Positions 51,763-61,375 of a stretch of 64,000 bases of DNA are shown here, one piece after another; position 1 is the stretch's first letter, and each line of letters starts with the position of its first letter. A program made the translations under genes and the position numbers. Source of the stretch: Candidatus Hydrogenedentota bacterium (GTDB lineage: Bacteria; Hydrogenedentota; Hydrogenedentia; Hydrogenedentales; SLHB01); the NCBI GenBank assembly GCA_029552745.1, contig JAKPDK010000070.1, forward strand, positions 248,001-312,000, given 5' to 3'. A model generated the notes under the pieces. It made no database searches. It was not told where the DNA came from and was given only the letters and a program-made list of their open reading frames with translations.

Positions 51763-53460
51763 ATGGAATCTGACTTGGAAATTGCTCAACGTGTTACCCT
51801 CAAACCCATTTGGCAAATTGCGGAGAGCATTGGCCTAAGTGACGAGGATCTTTTCCCATACGGTAAATACAAGGCGAAGGTTTCTTTGGACGTAATGAAG
51901 CGCGTCTCGAGGGCGCCGTTGGGTAAGTATATTGACGTCACTGCGTTAACGCCGACTCCATTGGGTGAAGGCAAGACCGTAACAACGGTTGGTTTGGGAC
52001 TGGCACTGAACAAGATTGGGAAGCGTGCCGTGGTTTGTCTTCGCCAACCCTCGATGGGGCCTACGTTCGGTATAAAGGGCGGAGCGGCCGGTGGCGGTTA
52101 TGCCCAGGTTGTTCCCATGGAGGAGTTTAACTTACATCTTACAGGGGACATACATGCGGTTGGAATTGCACATAATTTGTTAGCGGCGTTAATTGATAAC
52201 CATATTCATCACGGGAATGCGCTTGGCTTTGATATCAGAGAAATCTCCTGGCGACGAGTTGTGGATGTCTCAGACAGGGCGTTACGAAATATCGTAACGG
52301 GACTCGGAGGCAAAGCCCATGGCGTGTGCCGCGAAACTGGTTTTGACATTACGGTAGCGTCTGAACTCATGGCGATTTTAGCTCTGACGAGCGGGATTCA
52401 AGACCTTCGGCAGCGCATTGGGCGTGTGGTTGTGGGACGTTCCGCGGAGGGACGCCCAATTACCGCCGAAGAGCTCCAGGCGGCGGGCGCTATGACAGTG
52501 CTCCTTAAAGAGGCAATTATGCCCACGCTCATGCAGACAACCGAGAACACGCCTGTCTTTGTTCATACGGGACCTTTTGCGAATATCGCACACGGGAACA
52601 GTTCGATCCTAGCGGATCAGATTGCTTTGCGTTTGGCGGACTATGTAGTTACTGAAAGTGGTTTTGGTGCCGACATGGGGTTTGAAAAGTTCGCCAACAT
52701 CAAGTGTCGCTATAGCGGTCTGAAACCCGATGCCGCGGTTTTGGTAGCGTCTGTGCGTGCGTTGAAGGTGCATAGTGGTCAATTTGTCGTCAAAGCAGGA
52801 AAACCTCTTGACCCAGCTCTGACTGCGGAAAATCCGGAAGCGGTGCGCAAGGGCGCCGGAAATCTTGTGAAACAAATCGAGAATGTGCGGATGCATGGCG
52901 TGCCTGTGGTGGTAGCGATCAACCGGTTTCCAACCGATACGGAGAAGGAATTATCTCTTCTTAAAGAGTTGTCCCTGGAGGCCGGAGCAGCTGCGGCTGA
53001 GGTGAGTGAGGTGCACCAGCATGGGGGAGAAGGGGGTGTTGCTCTGGCTGAAAAAGTGATCGACGTTGCCGAGCATGCCATCAAAGAGTTCCGGCATTTG
53101 TATCCTCTAAAAGCCTCCATAAAAGAAAAAATCCATACCATAGCGACCCATATGTACGGTGCAGAGGGGGTGACGTTTGATGCTTTGGCAGAAAAACAAA
53201 TTGCTTGGTTAACGGAGCATGGTTTTTCCGATTTGCCCATTTGTATGGCAAAGACCCAGCTTTCTTTATCTCACGATCCTGGCTTGAAAGGAAGACCAGT
53301 CGGGTTTAAGGTGCCCGTAAGAGAGGTCCGGGCATCTATAGGGGCAGGGTTTCTCGTGCCCGTTTGTGGGGACATGATGCTTATGCCCGGACTACCTTCG
53401 CATCCGGCGGCAGCTCGCGTGGATATAGATGCTGAAGGGCGGACGGTCGGGTTGTTTTAG
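51763..53460 (+). CDS. fhs: Formate-tetrahydrofolate ligase
   Basis: Converts formate, tetrahydrofolate and ATP to 10-formyl-THF. The 565-residue length from ATG 51763 matches the family (about 555). The P-loop PTPLGEGKTVTTVGLG lies at about 64-79; CLRQPSMGPTFGIKGGAAGG, TGDIHAVGIAHNLLAALIDNH, FANIAHGNSS, ESGFGADMGFEKFANIKC and IGAGFLVPVCGDMMLMPGLP are conserved. AAAGGGGAT precedes the start; an earlier start at 51664 would add 33 unlikely residues. The gene stands alone between repeat C and the kinase gene. It may serve general one-carbon supply or a formate-using pathway; other Wood-Ljungdahl genes are not in the window. Confidence 0.97.
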   Translation: MESDLEIAQRVTLKPIWQIAESIGLSDEDLFPYGKYKAKVSLDVMKRVSRAPLGKYIDVTALTPTPLGEGKTVTTVGLGLALNKIGKRAVVCLRQPSMGPTFGIKGGAAGGGYAQVVPMEEFNLHLTGDIHAVGIAHNLLAALIDNHIHHGNALGFDIREISWRRVVDVSDRALRNIVTGLGGKAHGVCRETGFDITVASELMAILALTSGIQDLRQRIGRVVVGRSAEGRPITAEELQAAGAMTVLLKEAIMPTLMQTTENTPVFVHTGPFANIAHGNSSILADQIALRLADYVVTESGFGADMGFEKFANIKCRYSGLKPDAAVLVASVRALKVHSGQFVVKAGKPLDPALTAENPEAVRKGAGNLVKQIENVRMHGVPVVVAINRFPTDTEKELSLLKELSLEAGAAAAEVSEVHQHGGEGGVALAEKVIDVAEHAIKEFRHLYPLKASIKEKIHTIATHMYGAEGVTFDALAEKQIAWLTEHGFSDLPICMAKTQLSLSHDPGLKGRPVGFKVPVREVRASIGAGFLVPVCGDMMLMPGLPSHPAAARVDIDAEGRTVGLF

Positions 53461-53601
53461 GGTCAAAAATGCGTGAATAATAAGTTACTTATTTTTCGTA
53501 TACTTCAAAGTATCGAGAAAAACAAGGGGTACTGAGTAAGATGTAACCAGCATATAGCCGAATTACTTGGGGTCCTACGTAACTTTTGAGGGGAAAACCA
53601 T

Positions 53602-55419
53602 ATGCCTCAAGCCGATTTTCTTGAGACTCGTCTCGAAGATATTATAGTCGCCACCGTGGAACTCGCCGACGTGGAGGGTTTCGAGGACGCGTTGCGAGAA
53701 ATTGTTCCGCAGTTAAGAGGCTGTGTGGAAGGGGCGTGTCTTGTAAATACCTCGGACTTGCTTCAGCGCGGGGCGGACTCTTTCACGGTCTCAAAACTTT
53801 TGCGCGCCCTGCAGGCAATTTGTATCGAAGAGGCAAGAAAAGCGTGTCCGCCCGGAGAATTTCCAGAATTTGTTGCTTCTCTGCGCCGTTGTATTCGCAA
53901 GACCTTACCCTCTTCTTCGGAAGACAAGGACCGGCTTCAGAAATTTCAGTGTTTTTTAGAAACTGGGACAACCATGGGGGTGGAGGGGGCCCCGATGTTG
54001 CCAATGTTCCAGTGCATTATGGAGACGTTACGCGACTTGGTTTTTGTTCATGACAGTGTGGGGACGTTGTTATATTTAAATCCTTTCGGCATGGAGATGC
54101 TTCGTTGTTCCGCGGAAGACCTCAGAGAAGGATTAAATATTTTTGATTTCATTGTCCCAGAATATCGCGATGTGGTAGCGGCTCAGTTGGATGCCCCCGG
54201 GGGAATGTTAAGGGCGCCGTATACCATCGAGATTTGCACAATGGACGGGGAACGTATCCCTGTTGAAATCAGTTGGCGGGCGATGACACAGGAGAATCCC
54301 GACAACCATCCCATTGTGGGCGTGGCGCGTGATCTGAGGTTAGGAAGACGCTTGCATGAAGAGATTCGCAAGGCACATGCGTATTTAGGCAGTCTCACTC
54401 AGAATGCACCTATTGGTATTTTGCTGACCGATGAAAACTTTGTGATTCAGGATGCAAACCCGATGGCGGCGGCTTTGTGTGGAGTGCCTGATGCCAAATC
54501 GCTCGTCGGAATGCCTGCCTATAAAGTGGGTGGCGATGAAACTTTGCTTGATGAGTCCGCTTTTCGGCGTGTTTTGTCGGGTGTGGGCACGTTACATGAA
54601 CGAGTGAGGTTGCGTTCCTGTCTCGGCGGTACGATGACTTGTGATGTCTTTGTGTCGCCGGTGATGGAACACGGTGAGGCGCAGGGTGTTCTTGTTCTTT
54701 TGGTTGACGTATCTCAGGAGACTGCCCTTCGTGAACACCTGGTGCAATCTGAAAAGCTTTCTGCTTTGGGCGAAACAGTGGGGGGGATTGCGCATGAACT
54801 CAATAATCCCCTGACCGGCATTTTGGGTCTTGCAGAGTTACTTGCTCAAGAGGGAGATCAGTCTGTCCGTACGAGGTCACAACGTATCGTCGAAGAAGCT
54901 ACTCGCTGCAAGCAAATCATCTCTACGTTAATGGCGTTTGCGCGTCAGTGTAGGCTTGAAAAAACAAAGCAGGACATTAACAACATCTTACGAGATACAT
55001 TGGCGCTGTATGAATATCAACTGAATGTTGACCAGATTCAGGTGGTGTATGACCTTCAAAAGGATTTACCGCTGATTGAGGTGGCTGTACGTGAGATGAT
55101 GCGTGTGGTGCTCAACCTGGTGAATAATGCGCATCGGGCGCTGACGGCTGTAAATGACCGAGACCGGATTCTTAAGGTTTCTACTCGGTTTACGGAAGGA
55201 AAGGTGTTGTTACGGTTTGAAGACAATGGCTGTGGTATTCCCAAGAGACTTCTCCCTCGAGTTTTCGATCCTTTCTTCACAACGCGCGAGGTGGGTCATG
55301 GCGCGGGGTTAGGATTGACCCTAGCCTACGGCATCGTAGAGTCACATGGGGGTACGATCTCAATCGATTCGGAAGAGGGCCGGGGTACGACCGTAACGAT
55401 TTGTTTGCCGGTAGAGTAG
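53602..55419 (+). CDS. Cytosolic PAS-PAS sensor histidine kinase
   Basis: A 605-residue kinase without membrane segments. An N-terminal helical region (1-130) precedes two PAS domains (about 140-245 and 265-380, opening with LRDLVFVHDSVGTLLYLN and QNAPIGILLTDENFVIQDAN). HisKA has GGIAHELNNPLTGILG with phosphoacceptor His398. The ATPase domain is complete: N box MMRVVLNLVNNAHRAL, G1 FEDNGCGIP, F box FDPFFTT, G2 GAGLGLTLAYGIV. NtrB-like organisation suggests partnership with an NtrC-type regulator, but no response regulator lies nearby, so it is an orphan. The signal is unknown; PAS domains could hold haem, flavin or small ligands. Confidence 0.94.
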   Translation: MPQADFLETRLEDIIVATVELADVEGFEDALREIVPQLRGCVEGACLVNTSDLLQRGADSFTVSKLLRALQAICIEEARKACPPGEFPEFVASLRRCIRKTLPSSSEDKDRLQKFQCFLETGTTMGVEGAPMLPMFQCIMETLRDLVFVHDSVGTLLYLNPFGMEMLRCSAEDLREGLNIFDFIVPEYRDVVAAQLDAPGGMLRAPYTIEICTMDGERIPVEISWRAMTQENPDNHPIVGVARDLRLGRRLHEEIRKAHAYLGSLTQNAPIGILLTDENFVIQDANPMAAALCGVPDAKSLVGMPAYKVGGDETLLDESAFRRVLSGVGTLHERVRLRSCLGGTMTCDVFVSPVMEHGEAQGVLVLLVDVSQETALREHLVQSEKLSALGETVGGIAHELNNPLTGILGLAELLAQEGDQSVRTRSQRIVEEATRCKQIISTLMAFARQCRLEKTKQDINNILRDTLALYEYQLNVDQIQVVYDLQKDLPLIEVAVREMMRVVLNLVNNAHRALTAVNDRDRILKVSTRFTEGKVLLRFEDNGCGIPKRLLPRVFDPFFTTREVGHGAGLGLTLAYGIVESHGGTISIDSEEGRGTTVTICLPVE

Positions 55420-55441
55420 TGAGGCTATTTGCGCCAGCCGT

Positions 55442-56908
55442 TCATAATGTTGAGTCTGTCCAGAGTGAAAGGACAGGGCAATTACGGCAAGACGGGTTTC
55501 TTTCACACCAATCATGATGTATTTGCATTAGGCCCTGCTGAATCCTAAAGTCTATTTGTGGGTGAGTGTCCTTTCCCCAAAAACGTTCTATCATGGCGCG
55601 GTAAACGGTATTTACGGGTTCTTGGGGCAGATGGGCGAAGAAGTCGAAGACCTTTTCTTCTTCAATTCGGTTGTTACTCATACGAGCCAGGGCGAGAGCG
55701 TGAGGTACAAAGACATTTCCGATCAAAGACAGTATGCGGCCTTTGCCGAAAAGGGGCAAGGCGCGTTTTCTAGTTTTGCTTGCCCATGAATAATGCCATG
55801 AATAATGATATGCCCAAAACCCCGCTGCCGGCGGGAAAAGTTTCTCGAAAAGCCTTCTCCGTTCTTGGGAAGAGCATTCTTCTGACCAGATCCGTTTTAG
55901 TCTCTCATGGAGTCCGTCGTTGGCTGTACGTGTTATAACGCACGCAGCTCCTGCTAATCTGCGTTCTGGATAGCTGGGGGGACGGACGCCATATCTAGGC
56001 CAATCCATCAAGAGTTTCTTAAGACCGCCGAGCACACTTTCGCGTTCTCTCATTAGTTCCCGAAGGTGTTCAGGCATATTTGGTTGATCCGTTTCTGTGG
56101 GCAAAAGCCCTGCAATCTGCAAAAATGCCGCCTCGAGAAGATTAGGACTTTGCAGTGCCAGTTGCCGAGCTCTATCGTAGGGTAGGTGACGAGCAATACG
56201 ATGGAAGTTGTTCTTGTAACGGCTATAACCGCAAGCTCTCATAAAGCATTCGTAGGTGGCTTGTCCTTCGCCATATCGCTCCATGTCTTCCTGCAACAGG
56301 TTGGCTTTGTGGAGCATTCGCCATTCTCCTGCCAAGCGCAGAAACCTCTCGAACCGTGCAAGATGTTGGCGATCTCCGAGTAACTTGCAGCATGTCGTTG
56401 TGTTGCTTTTCTCTGGGTTACTCTTTTCGTCCGACAGTTGTGAGAGGTGCAGGGCAGCTGGGGGAATAAACCGGTTCAACAATAGACAAGGTATCGGCTT
56501 GTTTTTGGATGTACGGGGGAGGTCCTTGGGTGGGTCTGATTCTGTCACCACGACAAGAATCACATTGTTGTATCGAGGATCTGTGTGGTGTCCGTGAGCA
56601 TTCCAATGGGTATGCTTCCAATGAATCTCGACATCACCCGTAATCAACTTGCCGTGTATTTCAAGTTGGGCGTTTTTGAAATCCGGCCCTTCTCCTCGGT
56701 TCCACCATCCGGGTGAAATGATGCGCAGCGCACGGCCATCATGCGTGCGGAACTCCTCTTCGTTCCAGAGTCCTTGCTGCCAGATTTTTTGAAGTCGCTC
56801 TTCGTCGTTGTGTTCATGATTCTCATGTGCTGCCATCGTGGTTTGCCAGGAGCCAGGCTTTTCGCGGAACGCCCCATAACAGGCTGAGAAAACAGCGGTC
56901 TCTTTCAT
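55442..56908 (-). CDS. DUF2851 family protein
   Basis: A 488-residue protein with the DUF2851 hallmarks: RLQKIWQQGLWNEEEFRT, the core RIISPGWWNRGEGPDFKNAQLEI, then GDVEIHWKHTHWNAHGHHTD and YNNVILVVVTESDP. Family members occur in Bacteroidetes, Planctomycetes and others, often annotated as hypothetical; the conserved E, H and D residues suggest a nuclease-like fold, which is unproven. The C-terminus has a Cys cluster (CERNPSCRNC), also seen in the family. The first 24 residues may not be translated (alternative ATG at 56836); neither start has a clear ribosome binding site. No operon partners. Confidence 0.82.
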   Translation of the reverse strand: MKETAVFSACYGAFREKPGSWQTTMAAHENHEHNDEERLQKIWQQGLWNEEEFRTHDGRALRIISPGWWNRGEGPDFKNAQLEIHGKLITGDVEIHWKHTHWNAHGHHTDPRYNNVILVVVTESDPPKDLPRTSKNKPIPCLLLNRFIPPAALHLSQLSDEKSNPEKSNTTTCCKLLGDRQHLARFERFLRLAGEWRMLHKANLLQEDMERYGEGQATYECFMRACGYSRYKNNFHRIARHLPYDRARQLALQSPNLLEAAFLQIAGLLPTETDQPNMPEHLRELMRERESVLGGLKKLLMDWPRYGVRPPSYPERRLAGAACVITRTANDGLHERLKRIWSEECSSQERRRLFEKLFPPAAGFWAYHYSWHYSWASKTRKRALPLFGKGRILSLIGNVFVPHALALARMSNNRIEEEKVFDFFAHLPQEPVNTVYRAMIERFWGKDTHPQIDFRIQQGLMQIHHDWCERNPSCRNCPVLSLWTDSTL

Positions 56909-57097
56909 AGTAGGACAGTCAATTTTCGCCCGAATCTACCTTAGGAAACATCCCAATTACGTTATTACCCACAATTCTTGCCGGTAATCCATTTTCAGCA
57001 GTTTTGGAGAATCAAACAAATAGCCCTTGTTTTTTTCCAAAAAGCCGGTTATGTTGTACGCCTCTTCGGAGTGCCCGACTTATAGGTATCCATTCGG

Positions 57098-57739
57098 TTA
57101 TTTTTCCACGATGGCAAATAGCCGGCAGGGATTTGAGTCGATGCCGTAGACTTTGGTCGGCACAGCGAACAGGTAGAACAGATTCTTATCAATCGCGCTG
57201 CCATTGTCGGGAAATTCAACCAAAAGGATATCGCGGCTCATCAGTAGATCATGAAAGGTTCTTCCGTCTTCGTCTGTTTCGCCAAATCCCACTGTTACGT
57301 CGAAAATGAACAGTTTTATGCCCAGTTGCGCAAAATAAGGTATACATTCCATGTGATAGCGAATGGGGCGGCGTTCCGTCGAGTTACGGACGTATAGGAT
57401 CTCAAACTTTCCGCGTAAAGGCTCAAGAATAGATTTGACGGACGTCAACCTTACTAAAAGCTCGTCAGGAGGGGGGACTGGGTCAAGCAGGGCAGCCGGC
57501 CCCATAAAATATTCCAAAGGGTACTCTGCACACGTTTTTCCTTTACCATAGAAATGCCAAGGCGACTCAACATGGGTCCCCACATGGGTGTGGGTGTGGA
57601 TGATATCGAATTTATTTGTACCATCACCCAATTTGCCGAGACGTACTTCGAACGGTCTATCCGGGGTCGTTTGATTCGCCGTTACTGTCCAAGAAAGATC
57701 GATGCATTTGTAGCGGTTCCAGTCAATGTTGAATGTCAT
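57098..57739 (-). CDS. Cyclase-family (kynurenine formamidase-like) metal hydrolase
   Basis: The 213 residues match the cyclase family (PF04199). The metal-binding motif HxGTHxDxPxH is present as HVGTHVESPWH (residues 52-62), with Glu replacing the middle Asp. Other features are IDLSWTVTANQTTPD at the N-terminus and FVAKRDI-like DILLVEFPDNGSAI near the C-terminus. Members include arylformamidase and hydrolases of cyclic amides or esters, usually with Zn2+ or Mn2+. Substrate unknown. It follows the two Kdo-kinase-like genes on the same strand by 53 nt, possibly in one operon. Confidence 0.85.
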   Translation of the reverse strand: MTFNIDWNRYKCIDLSWTVTANQTTPDRPFEVRLGKLGDGTNKFDIIHTHTHVGTHVESPWHFYGKGKTCAEYPLEYFMGPAALLDPVPPPDELLVRLTSVKSILEPLRGKFEILYVRNSTERRPIRYHMECIPYFAQLGIKLFIFDVTVGFGETDEDGRTFHDLLMSRDILLVEFPDNGSAIDKNLFYLFAVPTKVYGIDSNPCRLFAIVEK

Positions 57740-57792
57740 GTCTCTGTCCTTTCATGTTGTTTTCTTATGGTACTGCTTATTTTGATTTGTAT

Positions 57793-58617
57793 TTAACAAA
57801 TTGGGTCCGGATCACTGGAACAATGCATCTTTTTGAGTTTTTGCAGATGTTTTTGTCTGCGTTTCATTTGTTTGTCTTTTATGAGAGACAACATTTTGCG
57901 TGTCCGCCACTCAGGGGGAAGAAAACTGTACAAGAAGGGCTCCAAAACTTCGTCACTAACCATATCACAGAAAGAATCGTAGACCTGGACTGCATTTTTC
58001 AGGACTTTTCTTTTAGTGTACCGGGCACGGACATTGACTGCTTCCAGGTCTATAAAAAAGAAATTCTTCCCGTCAGCGGTAAGAATGTTTTTCCCGGACA
58101 AGTCGCTATGGTAAACGTCGGAGGCTAGGAGCTGGCGAAGCACGTTGCCCAGCTCTTGAAAGAACTGTGTAAGACCGTTTTCAGGAGCGGGGGTCTTTAT
58201 TATGTCCCGAATGTATTGCTCAACCGAGACGCTATTGGGCAGATACTGGGAAATTACGCACTCACGCCTTACCATTCCCAGCAGTCGCCATTCCACGACA
58301 GCATATATTTCGGGACAAGGGAGATTGCGCTTACGCATATACTGCGATACGTGGCAGATATCTACGGCGTTTTTTCGAGACATGCTACGTCTGACCATTG
58401 TAAAAACGCCTGCTTCATTCGATGTTTTCAGAACCCAGTCCTTATAACGTGTGACCTGCCATTTGGGCGAGATCTTTAGTACATGACCCTGTTCCTTAAT
58501 GGCAGCCAGTATATCCTTTACGGAGATATCTGTTCGCCTTAGAACCGCAAAGTCTTCGGTCTGTTCCCACAAGAATCTAGGGGGTAACTCCGTTCTTTTC
58601 TTAGCGCATTTCAACAT
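57793..58617 (-). CDS. WaaP/Kdo-kinase-like protein kinase-fold enzyme 2
   Basis: A 274-residue protein of the lipopolysaccharide kinase superfamily. The catalytic loop is VYHSDLSGKNIL (Asp172 is the expected base, Asn177 the metal ligand), and the metal-binding Asp lies in FFFIDLEA (Asp190). A likely nucleotide-binding Lys is in WVLKTSNEAG. Such enzymes phosphorylate heptose or Kdo of the lipid A core. It overlaps the upstream gene by 17 nt and probably forms a pair with it. Sequence similarity between the two is limited to the kinase motifs; the exact acceptor (heptose, Kdo or other) cannot be told. Confidence 0.82.
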   Translation of the reverse strand: MLKCAKKRTELPPRFLWEQTEDFAVLRRTDISVKDILAAIKEQGHVLKISPKWQVTRYKDWVLKTSNEAGVFTMVRRSMSRKNAVDICHVSQYMRKRNLPCPEIYAVVEWRLLGMVRRECVISQYLPNSVSVEQYIRDIIKTPAPENGLTQFFQELGNVLRQLLASDVYHSDLSGKNILTADGKNFFFIDLEAVNVRARYTKRKVLKNAVQVYDSFCDMVSDEVLEPFLYSFLPPEWRTRKMLSLIKDKQMKRRQKHLQKLKKMHCSSDPDPIC

Positions 58618-59386
58618 CAGGACGATTCTTTTGACCTAACCCAACTTTCGAATAGATCTTGCACAAGGACGGAAAAGCAGATCGCCAGTCATATCCGACA
58701 ACTACCGTACGAAAGAAATTAAGCGGTATACGGTGTTTCCGAAACGATCGATAAAGCCTCATCAGATTCTGGGCGCGTTTTCTTTGGTCTAATGTGCCGA
58801 ATTGCTTCGCTTTGTCGAAGTCGATCAGATACGCTCCCTGATTTACCAAAATAATGTTCCCGATATGCAAATCTGCGTGGTAGACGCCGAGATCGTGCAT
58901 CCTTCGAATGAGAACGCCGATCTCATGGAAAACACGTTCGTCGAGTGGAGCCCCACCTGTTACCAAGTGTAAGAGGTTTTCTCCTTCTATGAAACGCGTG
59001 GCAATGGCCCCACGAAAAATGGGTCCCACGCATTCCCAACGTATTCCGAGAGGTTCTGGACAGGGAAAACCGTGTAAGAAAAGATACTCGAGGACAGCAA
59101 GTTCACGGAGCGGACGGTTTACCAGAAGAAACGATCTGGTTGTAAACCATCTTATAGCGCCGCCCCGGCAATACTCCCGCAACAGGGCTTTACTGTCCTC
59201 AAAATCAAACGTGTAGACCGTATCTCTACCAGAAGTAGAAGACAAAGGAACCATGTCCCCCTTATTCAGTAGCGCAGCCCCCAGTGACTCCTGCCAATGC
59301 TTACGCACCAGGAGTCGGGTCTTGCCTTGTTCCAGATAGGCGTATTCCAAATGCAAGTACGATGGGGTTATAAACATGTACTTCAT
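58601..59386 (-). CDS. Kdo kinase-like protein (KdkA type)
   Basis: A 261-residue member of PF06293. It has the KdkA-like opening EYCRGGAIRWFTTRSFLLVN, the RPLRELAVLEYLFLHGFPCP segment (91-110), the catalytic loop GVYHADLHIGNIIL (His170, Asp172) and the metal-binding AYLIDFDKA (Asp189). KdkA phosphorylates the 4-position of Kdo in lipid A-Kdo of the inner core, at the cytosolic face. Its presence is one reason to call the organism a diderm with LPS. It leads the three-gene minus run kdkA-like, kinase 2, cyclase, divergent from the gat operon. The symbol is withheld because the exact substrate is inferred. Confidence 0.85.
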   Translation of the reverse strand: MKYMFITPSYLHLEYAYLEQGKTRLLVRKHWQESLGAALLNKGDMVPLSSTSGRDTVYTFDFEDSKALLREYCRGGAIRWFTTRSFLLVNRPLRELAVLEYLFLHGFPCPEPLGIRWECVGPIFRGAIATRFIEGENLLHLVTGGAPLDERVFHEIGVLIRRMHDLGVYHADLHIGNIILVNQGAYLIDFDKAKQFGTLDQRKRAQNLMRLYRSFRKHRIPLNFFRTVVVGYDWRSAFPSLCKIYSKVGLGQKNRPDVEMR

Positions 59387-59538
59387 GATGCGCTATCAGG
59401 GCTTTTGTTGCAAATCGGGGATAATTGACAGGAACAACGAGGTGAGAAACATATCTTTCGTTTTCGCTCTCTTGGAATGTCTCCGAGGCGCTGTGATATT
59501 ATTTTGTCGATACACTATGGTTGACTCGAGGGGAAGCC

Positions 59539-59835
59539 ATGCCAAAATTGACAGTGAAAGACGTAGAATATGTAGCAGAGCTTGCTCATCTTACGTTGGA
59601 TGGGGCTACAAAGGAACGTTTGGCTCAAGAATTGGGCAGCATCTTGGAATACATGGACAAATTGAATGAACTGGATACCTCCCAGGTAGAACCGATGATG
59701 CATGCCCTAGAAATGACCAATATATTCCGATGTGATGAGGTGCAACCTTCCCTTTCCCGGGATGTGGCTCTTCAGAATGCTCCCAAGACTGACGGCGAGT
59801 ATTTTCTGGTGCCCAAAATTCTGGATACGGAGTGA
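59539..59835 (+). CDS. gatC: Asp/Glu-tRNA amidotransferase subunit C
   Basis: GatC holds GatA and GatB together in the GatCAB amidotransferase, which converts Glu-tRNA(Gln) and Asp-tRNA(Asn) to the amidated form. From ATG 59539 (GAGG upstream) it has 98 residues and the family pattern VKDVEYVAELAHLTL, ELGSILEYMDKLNELDTS, and PLREDV-like LSRDVALQNAPKTDGEYF. The earlier start at 59521 is rejected because it precedes the ribosome binding site. First gene of gatC-gatA-gatB-rsfS; 3 nt before gatA. Confidence 0.95.
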   Translation: MPKLTVKDVEYVAELAHLTLDGATKERLAQELGSILEYMDKLNELDTSQVEPMMHALEMTNIFRCDEVQPSLSRDVALQNAPKTDGEYFLVPKILDTE

Positions 59836-59838
59836 TAG

Positions 59839-61308
59839 ATGGCTAAGGAGTGGTTTCGTCTTACAGCGCATGAGATACGTGACGCCGTCCTTGGAGGTGC
59901 CGTATCGGCAGAGGAAGTTACACGTAGTTTCCTGTCGCGAATAGAACAAGTGGATTCTAAAGTATGTGCGTACGTGGATGTGTGGCGGGATGCCGCAATT
60001 TCCCGCGCCCGAGAAATTGATGCACGTATTCGAAAGGAAGGTTTTCGAGGGGCGCTGGCGGGCGTGCCGATTTCCATTAAAGACGTGCTCTGTACCAAGC
60101 AAGGATATACCACGTGTTGTTCGAAAATCCTCCGTGGATATCGTAGCCCCTTTGATGCCACCGTTGTGGAGCGGCTCTGGGAGGCAGGCGCTATTTTTCT
60201 GGGAAAGACAAACATGGACGAATTTGCTATGGGGTCTTCTACGGAAAACAGTGCTGTCCAATTGACGCGTAACCCTTGGAACCTGGACTACGTCCCTGGC
60301 GGTTCGAGCGGGGGATCAGCAGCTTCGGTGGCAGCGGATGAAGCAGCCTGTTCTTTGGGGAGCGACACCGGCGGTTCAATCAGGCAACCTGCCGCCTGTT
60401 GCGGCTGTGTCGGATTAAAACCTACGTACGGTCGCGTATCTCGCTATGGGCTTGTGGCGTTTGCATCTTCTCTCGATCAAATTGGGCCCTTTACGAAGGA
60501 TGTGGAAGACTGTGCTTTGATGCTTGGGACGATTGCAGGACGAGACCCTCGTGATTCAACGTCGGTAGATTTGCCTGTGCCCGATTACTGCCAAGCGCTT
60601 AACAAAGATATCAAGGGTCTACGAGTTGGCATGCCCCGTGAATACTTCACCGAGGCGTTGGGCGGCGAGGTGCGGGAAAAAATTGAGGAAGCCATTCGTT
60701 CCCTGGAGAAGTTAGGCGCTGAAGTCGTCGAGGTCCGTTTGCCCCATACCGAATACGCGATAGCGGTCTATTACATCATTTGCACAGCAGAGGCAAGCGC
60801 CAATCTGGCGCGATTTGATGGCGTGCGTTATGGTTATCGTTCTCCGCGTGCTACGGATATGCGACAGATGTACCATCTTTCGCGTAGCGAAGGTTTTGGA
60901 CCCGAAGTTCGGCGACGGATCATTCTGGGCACATACGTCCTTTCAAGTGGGTATTACGATGCTTATTATCTCAAAGCGCAAAAAGTGAGGTCGCTCATTC
61001 GGCAGGATTTCGTCAAAGCATTTGAAATGTGTGACGTGATCGTCACGCCGACTTCACCCACGCCTGCCTTTCGCATAGGAGAAAAAACTGATGATCCACT
61101 TCAGATGTATTTGAGCGATATTTACACCATCTCGGTCAATTTGGCGGCAATACCTGGGTTGAGCATGCCCTGCGGCTTCACAAAGGGTGGCTTACCGGTA
61201 GGATTACAATTACTTGGAAAACATTTTGATGAAATGACTTTGTTGCGTGTGGCGGATGCTTACGAGAAAAACCGCGGTTTTGATATTGGACACCCGCCGA
61301 TAAATTGA
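59839..61308 (+). CDS. gatA: Asp/Glu-tRNA amidotransferase subunit A
   Basis: GatA releases ammonia from glutamine for GatCAB. The 489 residues carry the amidase signature with the Lys81-Ser156-Ser180 triad ([25 protein letters not shown]), matching the positions in characterised GatA. Length is normal. It begins 3 nt after gatC. Presence of gatCAB implies that this organism makes Gln-tRNA and/or Asn-tRNA by the indirect route; whether it also has GlnRS or AsnRS cannot be judged from this window. Confidence 0.98.
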   Translation: MAKEWFRLTAHEIRDAVLGGAVSAEEVTRSFLSRIEQVDSKVCAYVDVWRDAAISRAREIDARIRKEGFRGALAGVPISIKDVLCTKQGYTTCCSKILRGYRSPFDATVVERLWEAGAIFLGKTNMDEFAMGSSTENSAVQLTRNPWNLDYVPGGSSGGSAASVAADEAACSLGSDTGGSIRQPAACCGCVGLKPTYGRVSRYGLVAFASSLDQIGPFTKDVEDCALMLGTIAGRDPRDSTSVDLPVPDYCQALNKDIKGLRVGMPREYFTEALGGEVREKIEEAIRSLEKLGAEVVEVRLPHTEYAIAVYYIICTAEASANLARFDGVRYGYRSPRATDMRQMYHLSRSEGFGPEVRRRIILGTYVLSSGYYDAYYLKAQKVRSLIRQDFVKAFEMCDVIVTPTSPTPAFRIGEKTDDPLQMYLSDIYTISVNLAAIPGLSMPCGFTKGGLPVGLQLLGKHFDEMTLLRVADAYEKNRGFDIGHPPIN

Positions 61309-61375
61309 ATATCTTTCGTGGCATAAGGAAAATGCGGTTTAGGAAGCAAGTAAATACGGTTTCCAGAGGGTGAGA

